Assembly: GCA_022796475.1 (NCBI GenBank)
Contig: JAAWIS010000023.1
Span: 1 to 47,361 of the forward strand
Source: Lachnospiraceae bacterium
Lineage (GTDB): Bacteria > Bacillota > Clostridia > Lachnospirales > Lachnospiraceae
Length of the DNA: 47,361 nt
Direction of reading: 5' to 3'
In this document: positions 23,778 to 31,762 of the stretch, in pieces
Numbering within the stretch: the first letter of the stretch is position 1
Layout of the letters: the number at the start of each line of letters is the position of its first letter
Position numbers and translations under genes: made by a program
The notes under the pieces: generated by a model
The model's input: only the letters and a program-made list of their open reading frames with translations
Told to the model about the DNA's origin: nothing
Database searches by the model: none

Positions 23778-24929
23778 TTATTTTGCCAAATCTACGATCT
23801 GCTGATACAGATCTGCATAGTCCTTGGAAGCATCAGCAATTACGTCCTTACAAGCTTCAACCCATGGAGCCTTGTCCGTTACTTCGATTACATTGATTCC
23901 ATCTGCCTTCAGTTCTTCCAGAACCTGATCTTCGCTTTCCTGAACCATTTCCTTATTATAAGCGCCGGCAATCTCAGCAGCCTGTACCATGCATTCCTTC
24001 TGTGCGTCAGTCAGCTTATCCCATGCAGCGTCTGTAATAATTACTTCGATTAAACCAAGCTGATGGCCATCCAGGATCAGGTTGGGAGCAACTTCCGTAA
24101 ACGCATTTGCCTGATAGTTGCTGATCGGGTTCTCAGCACCATCTACCACACCAGTCTGAAGAGAAGAATACAGTTCAGTATAAGCAACAACCGTTGCATT
24201 TGCTCCAAGAGCATTAATCATGTTAACCATAACCGGGTCAGTGGAAACACGGATCTTTAATCCGGCTAAGTCTTCAAGACCATTGATCTCTTTGGATGTA
24301 AAGATATGACGGAATCCTTCCTCACCATAGAACAGACCTCTTACACCAAGGCCAACTTCCTGGGTTTCATTCATAATTTCCTTAGCAACATCACTAGCAG
24401 CAAACTTCCAGAAATGTTCGCGGTCAACAAAGGTATATGGAATCGCAAGCAGTGTAGATTTCGGAACACCGTAACCAGTTAAGGTAGATACGGATACACG
24501 AGCCATATCAATGGTTCCTACGCCGCCAAGCATGTTATCAAGTACATCGCCTTCTGCGCCAAGAACACCGCTGGCCTGTAAGTCAATCTTAATGGATCCG
24601 CCAGAAAGTTCTTCTACCGTTTCCTTAAATTTAACGTCTACTTTTCCGATAAGGGAATCCGGCGGGTTAACTTCTGCATATACCAGTGTTACTTCCGGAT
24701 CATTAGCTGCCGGAGAATCTGCACCGCCTGCTGCATCAGCAGAATCTTCTGATTTTTCTTCTGCTTCTGCTCCATTTTCTGCCTTTTCTTCAGACTTTTC
24801 TTCTTTTGCAGAAGCTTCTGTAGCTTCTGTAGCTGCTGTGGTTGGTGTTTCTGGACTCTTTAAACCACAGGCTGCCATAGAACCGATCATAGCAGCACAT
24901 AATACTGCACTTAACAATTTTTTCTTCAT
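23778..24929 (-). CDS. dctP: TRAP transporter substrate-binding lipoprotein
   Basis: A 383-residue DctP-family solute receptor. The lipoprotein signal MKKKLLSAVLCAAMIGSMAAC is followed by a 60-residue linker rich in Glu, Ala and Ser, then the binding domain. Signature segments are LAGLKIRVSTDPVMVNMINA (the Arg normally contacts the substrate carboxylate) and LQTGVVDGAENPISNYQANA. It is the first gene of dctP-dctQ-dctM and has AAGGAGGAAG before its ATG. The upstream region holds a promoter at 24972-25000 with an operator-like GAAAACG. The substrate should be an acid; the pectin-type neighbours suggest a uronate or unsaturated uronide, but dicarboxylates cannot be excluded. Confidence 0.93.
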   Translation of the reverse strand: MKKKLLSAVLCAAMIGSMAACGLKSPETPTTAATEATEASAKEEKSEEKAENGAEAEEKSEDSADAAGGADSPAANDPEVTLVYAEVNPPDSLIGKVDVKFKETVEELSGGSIKIDLQASGVLGAEGDVLDNMLGGVGTIDMARVSVSTLTGYGVPKSTLLAIPYTFVDREHFWKFAASDVAKEIMNETQEVGLGVRGLFYGEEGFRHIFTSKEINGLEDLAGLKIRVSTDPVMVNMINALGANATVVAYTELYSSLQTGVVDGAENPISNYQANAFTEVAPNLILDGHQLGLIEVIITDAAWDKLTDAQKECMVQAAEIAGAYNKEMVQESEDQVLEELKADGINVIEVTDKAPWVEACKDVIADASKDYADLYQQIVDLAK

Positions 24930-24971
24930 TTACTACTTCCTCCTTATAATGCAATTTTACTGACTTCTTTT

Positions 24972-25000
24972 ATTATATATTAATACTTAATTTATGAAAA
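24972..25000 (-). promoter_or_regulatory. Promoter of the TRAP operon
   Basis: On the minus strand TTTTCA (25000-24995) and TATAAT (24977-24972) are 17 bp apart. The -35 is overlapped by an operator-like GAAAACGG sequence (24996-25003) related to, but weaker than, those of the catabolic operons. Confidence 0.5.
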
Positions 25001-25141
25001 CGGTAAAATATTGACATTCATAGCATAATTTTATCCTAATCCTTTTTCAAATTGTGCATTATTTACGATTATAAATCGACAAACTATCCAACATTCTCCT
25101 ATTTCTGGTAATTGTGCTGTAAAATATTATTTATTTTATCC

Positions 25142-25195
25142 TTGCGTTTCCGGTAAAAAACCGATATACTATCTATATGTTGCAAACGTTTGCAA
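25142..25195 (+). promoter_or_regulatory. Isomerase promoter with downstream 16-bp palindromic operator
   Basis: TTGCGT (25142-25147) and TATACT (25165-25170) are 17 bp apart. The perfect palindrome TTGCAAACGTTTGCAA (25180-25195) starts right after the expected transcription start, an ideal position for a LacI-family repressor. It resembles a CcpA cre site with one mismatch in each half. Confidence 0.7.
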
Positions 25196-25246
25196 ATTAA
25201 ATCAGCAAACAGGCAAGAAAAAATACACCACGGATTGGAGTATACT

Positions 25247-26101
25247 ATGATACAGCTAGGTCTGCGCCTTCACGACGCCGAGAAACTTCCTATGGAGGAA
25301 TTACTTCCCACTATCCGGGCAAAAGGTTATTCCTGTGCCCACCTGGCCTTAAGCAAGGCTATGAAAGAATACCCATGCCATCCGGCTGCACTGACTCCCG
25401 GCTACGCCCATTATTTAAAGCGGCTGTTTGAAAAAAATGAAATGGATATTGCGCTGCTTGGCTGCTACCGGAATCTGACAGAGTCAGACCATTCCCTTCT
25501 GCGCCAAAACCAGGAGCAATACATTTCTCATTTCCGCTTTGCCTCTCTGTTAGGCTGCGGTATGGTAGGCACGGAAACGCCTATGGCAAACTTTAAAAAC
25601 CGTCCGGATCCCCGTTCCGACGAGGCCTTTTCCATACTGGTTAAAAATTTAAAGCCAGTTGTGAAAGCGGCTCAGCAGTTTGGCATTATTCTGGCTCTGG
25701 AACCGGTGGCACGCCATGTAATCTGGTGCCCCAAGCGTGCCAGACAGCTTCTGGATGAAATCGCCTCTCCTAACCTTCAAATTCTTTTTGACCCGGTAAA
25801 CCTGCTGGATCTGGAAAATGTCCGGCGCCGTGATGAAGTATTTGCAGAAGCTATTGAACTCTTAGGCGCCGATATCGCCATGGTGCATCTGAAGGACTTC
25901 CAGTTTGCCAGTCCCGGCGGCGGCTTAGACGGCAGCGGTTTAGAAGCTGTAGGCGCCGGTACCGGACAAATGGATTTTACTTTTATTATGAAGTACTTAA
26001 AAAAAGAAAAACCTTTTATTTACGCTACTCTGGAAAATACCACGCCGGAAAATGCCGCTCAGTGCCGAAAAAACATGCAGGCTCTATATGAATCCGTTTA
26101 A
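25247..26101 (+). CDS. Sugar phosphate isomerase/epimerase-like TIM-barrel protein
   Basis: A 284-residue member of the xylose-isomerase-like/AP-endonuclease-2 TIM-barrel family, which often acts as keto-sugar or uronate epimerase, isomerase or dehydratase. Metal-site style residues are seen in GIILALEPVARHV (Glu), LQILFDPVNLLD (Asp), DIAMVHLKDFQF (His) and FIYATLENTTPE (Glu). The ATG at 25247 is chosen because TTGGAG precedes it and the reading frame further up would begin inside the operator. It is one of only two plus-strand protein genes, divergent from the TRAP operon, so it is probably part of the same catabolic response. Its stop overlaps the stop of the convergent kinase gene by 4 bp. 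Confidence 0.82.
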   Translation: MIQLGLRLHDAEKLPMEELLPTIRAKGYSCAHLALSKAMKEYPCHPAALTPGYAHYLKRLFEKNEMDIALLGCYRNLTESDHSLLRQNQEQYISHFRFASLLGCGMVGTETPMANFKNRPDPRSDEAFSILVKNLKPVVKAAQQFGIILALEPVARHVIWCPKRARQLLDEIASPNLQILFDPVNLLDLENVRRRDEVFAEAIELLGADIAMVHLKDFQFASPGGGLDGSGLEAVGAGTGQMDFTFIMKYLKKEKPFIYATLENTTPENAAQCRKNMQALYESV

Positions 26102-27597
26102 TAGCCGGCAGCCTTTGCCTCGCCTTGAGGGACGGTGATTTGTATCACTGTCCCTCTGCCTTCTTTGCTGTATATCTTCACTTCTCCGCCCTGATACATA
26201 GCATGGATTCTCTGATAGATATTTCCAAGTCCGATCCCCATAGTTTCCGTTGCATGTTCCTTCAGTGCAGCCACTAATTGTTCCTTCTTCACCTCAGACA
26301 TTCCCTGGCCTGTATCAGCGACTGAAATTCTCACTGCCCCGCCCTGTTTCCAAATCCGCAGAAATAACCGTCCTCCCTGCTCTTTTTTAGACAGTCCATG
26401 GACAATCGCATTCTCTATCAAAGGCTGAAGGGTAAAGGAAGGAATCATTACTTCGCTTTTGTCCACCTCCAGGCTGCAGCTATACTGAATGCGGCTCCCA
26501 AAACGCATCTGCTGGATATAGATATAATCCCAGGCTATCTTAAGTTCCTGCTGCAGCGGTACAATCTGCTCCTCTGTTTTTAAATTATACCGAAACAGAC
26601 TGCTCATACTGGTAATCATCTTTTCTGTTGTTGCAGCATCTTCCAGCTTTGCCATGCAGGAAATCATATTCAGCGTATTAAACAGGAAATGTGGATTAAT
26701 CTGACTCTTTAAAAATTCCAGTTTCGCCGCATTCAGCCGTTTTTCCATTTCTATTTTTTCCAGCTCTTCTTTATGAAGCAGCATCGCCATTTCATTATTC
26801 TCTTTCAGCGTATTAATATACGCTTCCATGGCATGTTTCATCTTGTTAAACGATAATACCAGTTCTCCTACCTCATCTCCATTTTCAGTAACCAAATCTT
26901 CCCATCCAAAATCATTTTTCTCCATCTTCCGGCTGCACTCTGCCAGCATAACTAAAGGTGAAACCAAAGTCCTGGACAAAATTTTTGTAAGCACCATAGC
27001 AACCGCTAAAACAATAGCAGAAAACAGTAAAATTGCATAAGGAGTTGCCAGAAAGACAGAGGCATTATCTTGATACACATCCATCCCTTCTGTCAGTGTG
27101 GCCGAGAGCAGCCGCCTGGCATAATCCTGCAGATAATCCTGCATCCCGTATACCTGGTACAAGTTTGGAATAAAGCTGGTTTCAAATGGGCTTTCCTCTA
27201 TAACCTGCTCCCTGAATTCTTTGTAGTTTTCATAGCTGTTTATAATATTCCATGTTCTGGCATACCGTTCCGAACCAATTTTGCTGTAATCATAGGGCAG
27301 CGCATTCATTCTTTGCTCTGTATTTGCGCAGGCTGTGGCATACTGCTCCAAGTTTTCACCGCTTTGTTCCCTTATCAAACGCTCAAACGCCTTGATTTCC
27401 GTTTCCAATGCCTCCTGGAATGCATAGCACCTGGAATTGTCATCCAGCACCACATAGAAACTGCCCAGAGAAAAATTCACTACCTGAATGTTAAAAAAAA
27501 CCGATATCCCCATAACGAAAACAATCAAGACAGAAAATACACCTAGTTTCCGGCTTAAAGAAAATTTTAGCCATTGCTTCTTAATATAGGTAATCAT
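26098..27597 (-). CDS. YesM-type sensor histidine kinase
   Basis: A 499-residue membrane kinase. Helix 1 is near residues 18-38 (LGVFSVLIVFVMGISVFF), an extracellular sensing region runs to about 183, and helix 2 covers about 186-205. A HAMP domain follows (about 207-260), then the His_kinase domain with phosphoacceptor His303 in INPHFLFNTLN. The ATPase domain has PLIENAIVHGLSKKEQGG and DTGQGM, and MGIGLGNIYQRIHAMY near the end. This type usually works with a YesN-type AraC response regulator; the only one in the window is at 18517-19392, so they may be a split pair. It starts 24 bp after the acetate kinase stop and is probably read with it. Its stop overlaps the convergent isomerase stop. 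Confidence 0.92.
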   Translation of the reverse strand: MITYIKKQWLKFSLSRKLGVFSVLIVFVMGISVFFNIQVVNFSLGSFYVVLDDNSRCYAFQEALETEIKAFERLIREQSGENLEQYATACANTEQRMNALPYDYSKIGSERYARTWNIINSYENYKEFREQVIEESPFETSFIPNLYQVYGMQDYLQDYARRLLSATLTEGMDVYQDNASVFLATPYAILLFSAIVLAVAMVLTKILSRTLVSPLVMLAECSRKMEKNDFGWEDLVTENGDEVGELVLSFNKMKHAMEAYINTLKENNEMAMLLHKEELEKIEMEKRLNAAKLEFLKSQINPHFLFNTLNMISCMAKLEDAATTEKMITSMSSLFRYNLKTEEQIVPLQQELKIAWDYIYIQQMRFGSRIQYSCSLEVDKSEVMIPSFTLQPLIENAIVHGLSKKEQGGRLFLRIWKQGGAVRISVADTGQGMSEVKKEQLVAALKEHATETMGIGLGNIYQRIHAMYQGGEVKIYSKEGRGTVIQITVPQGEAKAAGY

Positions 27598-27621
27598 ACC
27601 GCTCCACTCTGCTGCCTTTTC

Positions 27622-28839
27622 CTACTTTTGCCTTGGAAAACCAAGATCCCTGGCAACTGCTGCTGCTTCTCTGGCAATTTCCAGCTCTTCATTCGTTTTA
27701 ATTACCAGAACATTTACCTTTGAACTCCAGTCAGAAATTTTCACTGCCTCTGCCTGTTCCCTGTTTTTCACCTCATCAATGGCAATTCCTAAAAACTCCA
27801 GATACTCACAGATTTCTTCACGGATATCGGAATCATTTTCCCCTACCCCGGCAGTAAACACAATATTATCCACGCCGTTCATGGCCGCTGCATAGCTTCC
27901 CACATACTTGGCTACCTTATAGGCAAAAATTTCCCTGGCTAGAGCTGCCATTTCATTATATTTAATTTCTGCATCCTTCAGCTCTCTAAAATCGCTGGAA
28001 TAATTTTTGGAAATTCCTAAAACCCCTGATTCCTGGTTTAAAATAGTCATTACCTGCTGAAATTCCAGATTTTCCTTTTTTGCCAGAAACTCAAGTGCGC
28101 CAGGATCCACATCTCCGCACCGGGTTCCCATTACCAGACCTTCCAAAGGGGTAAATCCCATAGAATTATCCACTACTTTTCCAAATTTTACTGCACAGAT
28201 ACTGGCTCCATTGCCAAGATGGCAGACAATGGTTTTTACCCTCCTTGGATCCTGTCCCATAAATTCTGCCGCCCGCAAGGATACATACTTATGGCTGATG
28301 CCATGAAATCCATAACGGCGAATCTTATACTGCTCATAATACTGATAGGGAAGACCATACAAAAAAGCCTTGGGTTCCATGGTTTGGTTAAACGCCGTGT
28401 CAAATACCCCTACCATCAGAGTGTCCGGCATCAATTCCCGGCAGGCATCCACACCTACCAGATTAGCCGGATTGTGAAGCGGCGCCAAATCATTACACTC
28501 CGTCATAGCCTGAATCACTTCGTCTGTTATAATCACAGAACCGGTAAATTTTTCTCCCCCGTGTACCAGCCGATGACCAATTACATCAATTTCTGCAAAA
28601 TCTTTAATTACACCTTTTTCTGAATCTGACAGAGTATTCAGGATAACGGTAACTGCCTGCTTGTGGGTTTCCATAGGAACCGGTTCCTTCATAGAAATTC
28701 CCTGATCAGTCCGGTAAGTAAAAATTCCGTCAATTCCAATCCGCTCACAGACCCCTTTTGCCAAAACCTGCTCTGACGCAGAATCAATTACCTGAAATTT
28801 CAAAGAGGAGCTTCCACTGTTAATCACTAAAATTTTCAT
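27622..28839 (-). CDS. ackA: Acetate kinase
   Basis: A 405-residue enzyme that makes ATP and acetate from acetyl phosphate and ADP, the last step of mixed-acid or acetogenic fermentation. The N-terminal phosphate loop MKILVINSGSSSLKFQV, GHRLVHGG, FDTAFNQTM, RRYGFHGISHKYVS (catalytic His), VCHLGNGASICAV, MGFTPLEGLVMGTRCGDVDP and FTAGVGENDSDIRE are all intact. AAAGGTG precedes the ATG. Phosphotransacetylase (pta), the usual neighbour, is not in the window; upstream is an unknown exported protein of a two-component unit, 21 bp away. Confidence 0.97.
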   Translation of the reverse strand: MKILVINSGSSSLKFQVIDSASEQVLAKGVCERIGIDGIFTYRTDQGISMKEPVPMETHKQAVTVILNTLSDSEKGVIKDFAEIDVIGHRLVHGGEKFTGSVIITDEVIQAMTECNDLAPLHNPANLVGVDACRELMPDTLMVGVFDTAFNQTMEPKAFLYGLPYQYYEQYKIRRYGFHGISHKYVSLRAAEFMGQDPRRVKTIVCHLGNGASICAVKFGKVVDNSMGFTPLEGLVMGTRCGDVDPGALEFLAKKENLEFQQVMTILNQESGVLGISKNYSSDFRELKDAEIKYNEMAALAREIFAYKVAKYVGSYAAAMNGVDNIVFTAGVGENDSDIREEICEYLEFLGIAIDEVKNREQAEAVKISDWSSKVNVLVIKTNEELEIAREAAAVARDLGFPRQK

Positions 28840-28860
28840 CTTAAAACACCTTTCTATCTC

Positions 28861-29652
28861 TTATCTTCCGGGGCTGGTTGCAAGAAACATTTCCCGAATC
28901 CCTTCGTAAAATCCTACCGTTACCACGGTCCGCTCTCCCTGGCTGCCTGCAACGCTGTATTTCTTAAAATACGGAGTCGCTTCCAACAGCGGATTTGGCG
29001 ATTCATACGGTTCCATACCAGTTAACCCCAAATATCTGCTCCATGCCTGAATCACCTGATCCGGATCGATCTCATCCCAGTTTTTATCGGCCCGGGCATA
29101 AAACTCATAAATTTTTCCGCTTTCTGCATCCAGATACGCATCGATTAAACGGTTTTCCTTACTTACATTGTGCAGCTCAGAAGACAGGCTCACCTTCCAC
29201 ACTGCCACGTGGTTTCTGGGATCCCTCGCATCAATAGCAGAATAAAGCATGGCTTCATAAAGCTTCGAATCCACATCCTGCAACGTTTCTGAAAGAATTC
29301 CTGCCTCCTTTAACGCCAGAATCTCCTGATTGCAGATATGATAAATTTCCTCAGCCGAAATCTCCTGGGCAGATGATCCTTTATGGTTAACGATAAATGC
29401 AAAATCAGATCCGCCCTGTTCCTGTTCTACTCCATCCTGGCTGATTTTCGCCCTGGAAAAAATATAAAGCTTTTCATTGCTGTTTAATACATAGCGGTAT
29501 CCCTCGCCAGTGGCTTCCACCTGCTGCTGGTAAATCATTCCGAACAGTTTCTGATCATGATATCTGGAAAATCCTTCCGGTCCCCACACCGAGAGAGCTA
29601 CCGTACCTCCAACGAAAAGCAGAAACAGCAAATTTACCATCTTTTTTATCAT
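28861..29652 (-). CDS. Unknown exported or membrane-anchored protein
   Basis: A 263-residue protein with one N-terminal hydrophobic helix (about residues 7-24: VNLLFLLFVGGTVALSVW) and no lipobox, so it is probably anchored with the rest outside. The outer part is acidic and aromatic (for example EGFSRYHDQKLFGMIYQQQV, AYLDAESGKIYEFYARADKN). I do not recognise the family. Its start overlaps the histidine kinase stop by 4 bp, so it belongs with the kinase and regulator and may modulate sensing, as accessory proteins do in YycFGHI-like systems; that is inference. Acetate kinase follows 21 bp later. Confidence 0.75.
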   Translation of the reverse strand: MIKKMVNLLFLLFVGGTVALSVWGPEGFSRYHDQKLFGMIYQQQVEATGEGYRYVLNSNEKLYIFSRAKISQDGVEQEQGGSDFAFIVNHKGSSAQEISAEEIYHICNQEILALKEAGILSETLQDVDSKLYEAMLYSAIDARDPRNHVAVWKVSLSSELHNVSKENRLIDAYLDAESGKIYEFYARADKNWDEIDPDQVIQAWSRYLGLTGMEPYESPNPLLEATPYFKKYSVAGSQGERTVVTVGFYEGIREMFLATSPGR

Positions 29653-31106
29653 CCGGCACCGCTTCTTTCTTCTTTATCATCCGGCAGAAGAAAACTCATG
29701 CAGGTTCCCTCTCCCGGTTCACTTTCAATTTCCAGCCGGCTCCCGTGAATCTCCAGAATTTCTGCACAAAGAGCCAGCCCTAATCCCGCTCCGTTCCGGC
29801 TTCTGGAACGAGATTTATCCACCATATAAAATGCCTTTGTAATCTTTTTCTGTTCATCCTTTGGGATACCGATTCCGTAATCTCTCACAGTAAACTGGTA
29901 TCCCTCTCTTAACCGGCATCCCCTTACCCTTACAAGGCCTCCTGGCAGGGAGGCTTTTAAGGCATTGTCAATTAAGTTCATTAATACCGATTTTATCAGG
30001 TTTGGCTCTGCCCGTACCACCCCTTTCTCATAATCTATCTGCAGATGCATTTGTGATTCCGCAGCGTACATCTCATATAAATACTGCATAAGAGAATCTA
30101 TGGTTACTCTCTGAAATTTTACTTCGCTTCTTTTGGTTACAATAATATCCAAAAGCCGAAAGGACATGGCTTCCAGCCGTTTGCCCTCTGTATAAATATA
30201 ATTTGCAGACATAAAACTTTTTTCTTCATCCATCTTTCTTGAACGAAGCATGTCTGCATAACCAATAATCGCCGTCAACGGCGTTTTCAGCTCATGGGCA
30301 AAAGCCGCCACGAAATCTTCTCTGGATTTCAGCTCTTCTTCCAGTTTTCCAATATTTTCTTCCAAAGTATTAGCCATCCGGTTGAAATCCATCGTTAACT
30401 GCCCTAATTCGTCCTGACTTACCTGCCTGGCCCGATATCCATACTCTCCTTCTGCCATCCGCTTAGTCGCTCTTGTCAAAAGGCGTATCGGACGAGTCAG
30501 CCAGGAAGAAATTCCGTGCATTGCAAATGTTCCCAGCAAAAGCATCAGCACCGTAACACGCCGGTATACTGTAAAACCCAATTTCCGTTCCCGGAATACC
30601 TCCGATACATCCCGCATCGTTTCCAAATAAAGGGAGCGGTTCAAAGCACCTGCCATCATGCAGGTACGGATGTAATAATGTTCTCCCCTTTTTACAACCT
30701 GATACGAATTATGGCTCTCATCTGTCCAGGGAAGCAGGCTTTCTTCCTCAGCATCCGTCACCCACTTTGCCCCTTCCTTTTGTCCATCCTCCCAAAAGCC
30801 GTCGCTTTCGTATATTACCTGCCCGGCTTCATCACAAATTCGAAGCAGCCGGCTGCTTCCTCCATTGGCTAAATTATAGGTAATCTGCTCTATGGTGTGA
30901 TCCGGAAGCAAATCATACTGAACCGGAACGCTTAATGCCGCCGTTTCAAAAGCAAACCGAAGAATCCTGCTTTCCTCCATAGCCTGTCTGGTTTCCCTGG
31001 CAATGGACGTTTCAAACACATAATTTACAAAATAAAATCCGCTGAATCCGAAGGCAAGCGCCATAATAATAACCGTCCAAAAAAGCAATTTCAGCGAAAA
31101 TTTCAT
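29649..31106 (-). CDS. Sensor histidine kinase (HAMP-HisKA-HATPase)
   Basis: A 485-residue membrane kinase. Helices lie at about 8-30 and 183-205, enclosing an outer sensor of about 150 residues. HAMP is about 203-256. The dimerisation/phosphoacceptor helix has His271 in AAFAHELKTPLTAIIGYAD. The ATPase part includes SVLMNLIDNALKASLPGG (N box), VRDYGIGIPKDEQ (G1) and RNGAGLGLALCAEI (G2). The start overlaps the response regulator stop by 4 bp and its end overlaps the next gene by 4 bp, giving a tightly coupled four-gene unit. The signal sensed is unknown. Confidence 0.93.
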   Translation of the reverse strand: MKFSLKLLFWTVIIMALAFGFSGFYFVNYVFETSIARETRQAMEESRILRFAFETAALSVPVQYDLLPDHTIEQITYNLANGGSSRLLRICDEAGQVIYESDGFWEDGQKEGAKWVTDAEEESLLPWTDESHNSYQVVKRGEHYYIRTCMMAGALNRSLYLETMRDVSEVFRERKLGFTVYRRVTVLMLLLGTFAMHGISSWLTRPIRLLTRATKRMAEGEYGYRARQVSQDELGQLTMDFNRMANTLEENIGKLEEELKSREDFVAAFAHELKTPLTAIIGYADMLRSRKMDEEKSFMSANYIYTEGKRLEAMSFRLLDIIVTKRSEVKFQRVTIDSLMQYLYEMYAAESQMHLQIDYEKGVVRAEPNLIKSVLMNLIDNALKASLPGGLVRVRGCRLREGYQFTVRDYGIGIPKDEQKKITKAFYMVDKSRSRSRNGAGLGLALCAEILEIHGSRLEIESEPGEGTCMSFLLPDDKEERSGAG

Positions 31107-31762
31107 TCGGATACCTCTAAACGGTATCCCACCTTATAGACAGCCGCCAAAAGCCGTTCCCAGCCAAGCTTTTTCCGCAGCCTTTGTACATGAAGATCCA
31201 GAGTACGGCTGTCCGCAGTATATTCCCCCTGCCAAACCTGCTCGTATAAGGTTTCTCTGAACAGCGCTACATTTTTATTCCGGATAAACAATACCAAAAG
31301 CCCAAACTCCTTATTTGTCAGCACCACTGGGATTCCATTTTTTGTCACCTTTCGCCCGTCTAAGTCCACCACCACATCACCTGCTGTTAAAATACTTTCT
31401 GTCTTGTGATACCTCCTCAGCACAGCCTCCACTCTGGCTGCCAGCTCCACCACTTCAAAGGGTTTTACCAGGTAATCATCTGCCCCCAGTCTAAGTCCTT
31501 TTACCCGGTCCCGTACCTCGTATTTGGCAGTAATAAAGATAACCGGAATTCCCATAGGCCGGACATACTCCATAATGTCATAACCGTCTACCCCTGGCAG
31601 CATAACATCCAAAAGGATTAAATCAAACCGGTTTTCATCCAGTACCTTTAAAGCCTCTATTCCATCCTGAACGGTTCTGCATTGATATCCGGCAGCTGAA
31701 AGATTGAAATCGATCAAATCACATATTGGTTTTTCATCATCCACTATCAATATCCGTATCAT
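31103..31762 (-). CDS. OmpR-type response regulator
   Basis: A 219-residue regulator. The receiver domain has acidic residues Asp8 and Asp9, phosphoacceptor Asp52 (LILLDVMLPGVDG), and the Thr and Lys of FITAKYE and DYLVKPFEVVEL. The winged-helix C-terminal domain includes LTNKEFGLLVLFIRN and TLDLHVQRLRKKLG followed by VYKVGYRLE. Both ends overlap neighbours by 4 bp: the FG-GAP protein upstream and the kinase downstream. It is phosphorylated by that kinase with high probability. Targets are unknown. Confidence 0.95.
   Translation of the reverse strand: MIRILIVDDEKPICDLIDFNLSAAGYQCRTVQDGIEALKVLDENRFDLILLDVMLPGVDGYDIMEYVRPMGIPVIFITAKYEVRDRVKGLRLGADDYLVKPFEVVELAARVEAVLRRYHKTESILTAGDVVVDLDGRKVTKNGIPVVLTNKEFGLLVLFIRNKNVALFRETLYEQVWQGEYTADSRTLDLHVQRLRKKLGWERLLAAVYKVGYRLEVSE

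Larger units (their letters stand above)
24930..25246. other. Divergent promoter region between dctP and the isomerase gene
   Basis: A 317-bp AT-rich region without a gene of its own. It contains the dctP promoter (24972-25000, minus) overlapped by the operator-like ATGAAAACGGTAAAAT at 24994-25009, a plus-strand TTGACA at 25011-25016 with no good -10, the isomerase promoter (25142-25170, plus) and a 16-bp palindrome at 25180-25195. Confidence 0.6.
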
